A stretch of DNA of 64,000 nt from Symsagittifera roscoffensis (Eukaryota > Xenacoelomorpha > Acoela > Convolutidae), in assembly GCF_963678635.1 (NCBI RefSeq), contig NC_087071.1, positions 35,085,680 through 35,149,679 of the forward strand. Reading direction: 5' to 3'. Positions 60,116 to 64,000 of the stretch are shown here, piece by piece. The notes beneath the pieces were generated by a model, which made no database searches, was not told where the DNA came from, and saw only the letters and a list, made by a program, of their open reading frames with translations. The number at the start of each line of letters is the position of its first letter. Positions within the stretch are counted from its first letter, which is position 1. Both the position numbers and the translations under genes were made by a program.

Positions 60116-60261
60116 CGGATTTTTTCGAAAGGTTAGTCATGCAATTTTTAAGTTTTTTTTCAAAGTTATCGCTTTTCCTGTTTAGTGCAGTTGCTTTATT
60201 AGGTTTCATAAAATGTTACATTTCACTTTTCAATTTTTATAATTTTTGTCTTATATATCCC

Positions 60262-60360
60262 GTTTACCCCTGCTTGTTTACCCCCCCCTCCCCCTCCCCC
60301 CCGTTCGTTTTCCTCCCTGTTTACACCCTCTCCCGTTGACACCCCACCCCTCTCTCCCAG
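60262..60360 (+). repeat. Pyrimidine-rich tract with C-runs
   Basis: Almost purely C/T over about 100 nt, with four or more runs of five or more C. The complementary strand therefore carries closely spaced G-runs (G-quadruplex-capable), and the duplex is a candidate for triplex formation. Confidence 0.85.
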
Positions 60361-61599
60361 AATTTGAAAACATAGAGCTACTTATATCAACAACGATAAT
60401 AAAAGGCACCAAAAAAAACTGCCACGTGTAAAACACTATGTTTTTTAAGAAGCCTTTTATGTTTTCAAACACTTTTCCTGTCATGCAAAGAAAAACATGC
60501 ATTAATTTCAAACAAAAAATCGCCCGAGAAGAACCGCAGCACACAACAAGCTGTTTAATAGATTAATTAAGCCAGATTTCAAATACCGACATAAAATTTT
60601 ACAGCCTCTGGCGCCATCTTGCACATAGAATTTGCACATAGAATTCAGCTCTAATGGCTTCTTTAGCATAATGCACATTATATTCGAGGAAGCTGTTATT
60701 GTTCCAGCAAATTGGATTTTCGGCTTTTTGCATCAAATAATTAAAACAGCTATCGCAAATGGCATGAACTGTTTCCTGCCTGAATGAGTTCATCTGGAAA
60801 CGTGTAATGACTGATCATCTATTGAAATTCGTCCAGACCTCCGCCTCTTCATAGCAACAACAGAAATGCTCGCTTCATTTGCCAATGTATCATCCCCTAT
60901 CATTAATTGCAATTTTTACAAACATCCATTGCTACTACGCAAAGGGGAAAACCATATCAAAATTTTCATGAAAAATTTCACTACTTCAAAAAATTCGATG
61001 AACATCTTCGATATTTCAGTAGTGAACACTTTTTTTGGATATCACCAGCATCTGTTTTGTTTCGTGACTCTCTCTTTTTCGCTCTCTCTTCTTTTTCATT
61101 CAATTGATAAAAAAAGATCTGCGATATGAAGTATTAAATTTTGTGTTGGGCAAAAGTAATTGGTTTAGAAAATCGAAACTACTAACGGCAATTTCATAAA
61201 CCCAAATGGACCTATCTGATTGTTTTTAGGCATACCTCTAAGACTTAACCACCAATCAGCAACACTGTGATAGCGAGGAATCTGCTCCTGAGCGATCTAA
61301 GTGTCAAACAGATATGTTTCATTATTTGAAATCAAAACAGTTTTACTTGAACAGAAAAGTGGGCATACATAGCGAAATTAACCATAATTCATCATAAAAC
61401 GTACAGTTTTGCCTGCAACCCACTCAAAGTAGACGAAGATACCACGTAGATTATCGATCAAGGTCGTTCATTTACGCCAATATTATAAGAAAAAGGACGA
61501 AAAACTTTTTTATGGGTTTGTAAATGGGGTTTGTAAATAAGGCCTTGGATGGGGTAATAATTTTGTTGTAATTGAGTGAGTCTAAATAAACTTTTCGGG

Positions 61600-61790
61600 T
61601 TGTTCGACTCAGCTACCCAAACGGAGTCACCAGTTTTCAGCTCACGCTCAGTTTTCAGCTCAAAAGATTCGTCACCAAGTGACGACGGAAAACTCGCTCT
61701 ATTTAGCCCAAGCAGATTTGATTATTGTGAGCAAATTTAGATTGGTGTGTCCAATCTCACTGGAGTAATAGGCTGTGATATTTTTTCCAG
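61600..61790 (-). pseudogene. BEL/Pao pol remnant, right-arm copy
   Basis: The inverted counterpart of 52740-52990, sharing gactcagctacccaaacg and caatctcactggagtaat with the other arm. It has lost much of the NAIWSR block and is more decayed. Confidence 0.6.
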
Positions 61791-62911
61791 GACTCACCGT
61801 GATGCGTTACTCCAAGTGGTTGAAACTTTCATTTTATCCTCTTATGTACCAGTAAGACTGGAGCACGGTTGTTTCTAGTCACAAACGCAAAAAAGCAATT
61901 TTTTCAGCTCAAACAAATTTAGTTCATTTGTTGGATAGAGTTCCTCGGCACGCAATGAATTGCCCTATTCCCATGATAAGATTTGCTTAAATCTTATGGG
62001 TACAAATTCTGTAAAAATAACGCGACAACTGCCAAACTATATCATCAGCTTCAAAACTTACACGTTTAAAGAGAACATAGAAAAGGGCCTGTCAAAGGAC
62101 ACTCCAACACCAAAAAATACAAATCGAGCAACAATAGAAAAACGTTCTGGTAAAAATTTTCAGACGATATGCATAATCATCCGGTAAAATTACCGTTTCA
62201 ACCTCAATTCTGAACCAAGCTCAAATAAACATTACTTTTGACAAAAACTAATTGGAATGCAGCATGATTCTCAAATGGGGGACATCAATCACCATTTCCA
62301 CTGGATAACAAAAGACACTTCTTCACTTCATTAGATTTATACTCCGCTACAGCACACATCACATGGACAATGACCAGCCAAAATTATCATCTCATCAGAT
62401 TATGACAGCCACAATTTCATTGAAAATATTTGGATAATTCGCTTTCCTTAGCCGAAGTATCTCATCTTAGTATTCGACAAAAGCTTTACAGACAGCTGAA
62501 GAATATGAGTTTGTTCAGCATATGGGTTGTACTCTTTCCACATTTAGCTAAACGCATTTAGCTGCGAACTGGATGAAAAAATTTTAATTTTGAACTTCAC
62601 AATTTTCTAATTTTCAAAGAAAACAAACAACGAAAGACGTCACCAAGAACAAACAAACTGGAAAAATTATAACTTTCATATTTGGTAACTAAAATCTGTT
62701 GTCGGGGGAACTAAAATTTGTTTCACAGAAGAGACAGCACTAGAGACGTCGTGAATCATGTATGATTATCATACCAGAAGAAGTTCAGCACAAGCATTTA
62801 GATTTTTAAGACTTTTTTATTTTCCAAAATCTCGTCATGATCCTTTCTAACTGCAAATTACAGATGTCATATCTTTGAGGGTCGCCGCAGATGAACATTG
62901 AGAGCTGTATG

Positions 62912-63689
62912 AGTAGTAGATGTTGGGGCTGAAGTGGGGGGGGGGGGTGTCCCTGCTGACCCCCACGTATTAAGATAGGGAATAGTGCATCCGGTCAGCA
63001 AGCTATGTATTAAGAGTGGGTTTAGAGTCTACAATGTATTAAGACAGGGAATACCGATGGTAAGGTTTCAGTGTGATGGTAAGAGAAAGAAAAACGTAAT
63101 TTTTTTGGTTTTTGTGTGGAGATGTCTAGTTGCTTTTTGCAAAAATGTTGGCGCGTGTTAACTAATTTGTTAATATCAAAATTGAATTACGTGTAGGTTG
63201 TGTAATGAAGGGCTTTTAATTAGTTTTTTGATACATGGTAAGTCAATGGTAAGAGTTTTTGGGTAAAAACTTGGAACTTTTATGAAAAAAATTTCAAAAA
63301 TATCCAAAACACGATAAGATTTGTTATAATTTGATCTAATAAAACTTATTAGATACTTTCACTTTCTATTTATCTGAATCTATTCTGAAACCTACTGAAT
63401 CTTCGAAAAAAGTCAATTTTTTTTGAGAAAAAAAATTAAATTACAAAAATTATATAAACCGCAAAATTTTACATTTTTATATCAGAAACCAATATAATAC
63501 GACATCATGAATAACTTTATTACACCAGATCAGCTCTTATTAGTTCAATGGTTTTGTATGAATTCCATCATCTTGTACTTGTCTTTTTGGATAAAAATAG
63601 CTTAGTCCAACAAAAATAGCTTAGATAAAAATAGCTTAATACATGGGGGTCAGCAGGGACCCCCCACTTCAGCTCCAACATCTACTACT
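62912..63689. mobile_element. 778-bp MITE with long terminal inverted repeats and 6-bp TSD
   Basis: Ends AGTAGTAGATGTTGG...CCAACATCTACTACT. The inverted repeats extend about 70 bp, including gctgaagtgggg, tccctgctgaccccca and gtattaag. It is flanked on both sides by TGTATG (62906-62911 and 63690-63695). The interior repeats the word atgtattaag two further times and has no open frame. The left-arm homologue reads gagagctgcgtgtttagctt at the corresponding position with no insert, confirming the boundaries. The superfamily is not assigned. Confidence 0.9.
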
Positions 63690-64000
63690 TGTATGTCTAG
63701 CTTCCCCCTAAAAAAACTTCAACCAAGGTTTGACTTTGTTTATTAAAAAAAAACTGTCTGCAAGTTCAAGAGTGGCATCAAATAACTAAATGCAACATGA
63801 AAACTAAAATCAAGATGAACATCAGCTATCTATAGGAAAGCTCCACAAAAATAGCAGAATTATCAAAGTAGAAACTTCGAGTGTAAACTTTTTTAAAAGT
63901 CAGGCGCGGAAATAGTTCGTAGTGATTATTCTACTTTTGGTTTTATTTTATTTGTAAAATCGTTGGCTAATTTTAACCATGCAGTCTACAGTCCTATGAA

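Larger units (their letters stand above)
59816..60455 (+). repeat. About 90-bp direct repeats bracketing a 460-bp segment
   Basis: 59816-59906 and 60365-60455 share gagctacttatatcaacaac, aaaaggcaccaaaaaa, actgccacgtg and atgttttttaagaagcctt. Between them lie a palindromic-decamer field (59960-60115) and a pyrimidine tract (60262-60360). It could be a small terminal-repeat element or a local duplication separated by insertion. Confidence 0.8.
60915..64000 (-). repeat. Inverted duplication, right arm
   Basis: Reverse complement of 51022-53990, interrupted by the MITE at 62912-63689. It runs to the end of the window. Reading frames visible in the left arm are broken here, so the arms do not share a conserved protein gene. 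Confidence 0.88.

Overview
This is a 64-kb piece of an AT-rich eukaryotic, almost certainly invertebrate animal, genome. The signs are: no prokaryotic gene packing, long gene-poor AT-rich DNA, a 210-bp satellite, BEL/Pao and Ty3/Gypsy LTR retroelements, several MITE-like elements, a pyrimidine-rich splice-acceptor-like site before the one clear single-exon gene, and an AATAAA signal just after it. I cannot name the phylum; a nematode or another compact-intron invertebrate would fit. There are no rRNA genes, CRISPR arrays or operons, and very little of the window codes for protein.

Layout. 1-3.9 kb: the end of a satellite array with a 210-bp monomer and higher-order duplications. 4.6-4.9 kb: a frameshifted calcineurin A exon on the minus strand. 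5.4-11.6 kb: a decayed BEL/Pao retroelement (gag, protease, RT, RNase H, integrase, C-terminal pol domain), followed by a short LTR-like end and a degenerate class-II tRNA-like sequence. 15.2-25.9 kb: a mosaic of decayed Ty3/Gypsy copies that share gag zinc-knuckle and LTR-like segments, with one remnant of protease and integrase. 26.1 kb: a foldback MITE. 30.15-31.24 kb: an intact membrane-anchored epoxide hydrolase-like alpha/beta hydrolase gene, the best-supported gene here. 33-34.2 kb: a field of palindromic GATTATAATC-type decamers. 37.3-37.65 kb: a hAT-like MITE with an 8-bp target duplication.

41-46.9 kb: three head-to-tail copies, on the minus strand, of a gene for an unrecognised secreted cysteine-containing protein. 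One copy has an open first exon and two are visibly pseudogenised. 51-64 kb: two arms of about 3 kb in inverted orientation (about 51.0-54.0 and 60.9-64.0), both carrying the same BEL pol remnant. Between them lie a 1.45-kb tandem duplication, a 136-bp tandem duplication, a second palindromic-decamer field and a strongly pyrimidine-rich tract. One arm carries a 778-bp MITE whose empty site is visible in the other arm.

Functionally, only the epoxide hydrolase and copy A of the secreted-protein family look potentially active. The rest of the annotatable sequence is repeats and dead retroelements. Alignments were done by eye, so boundaries given as approximate may be off by tens of bases.
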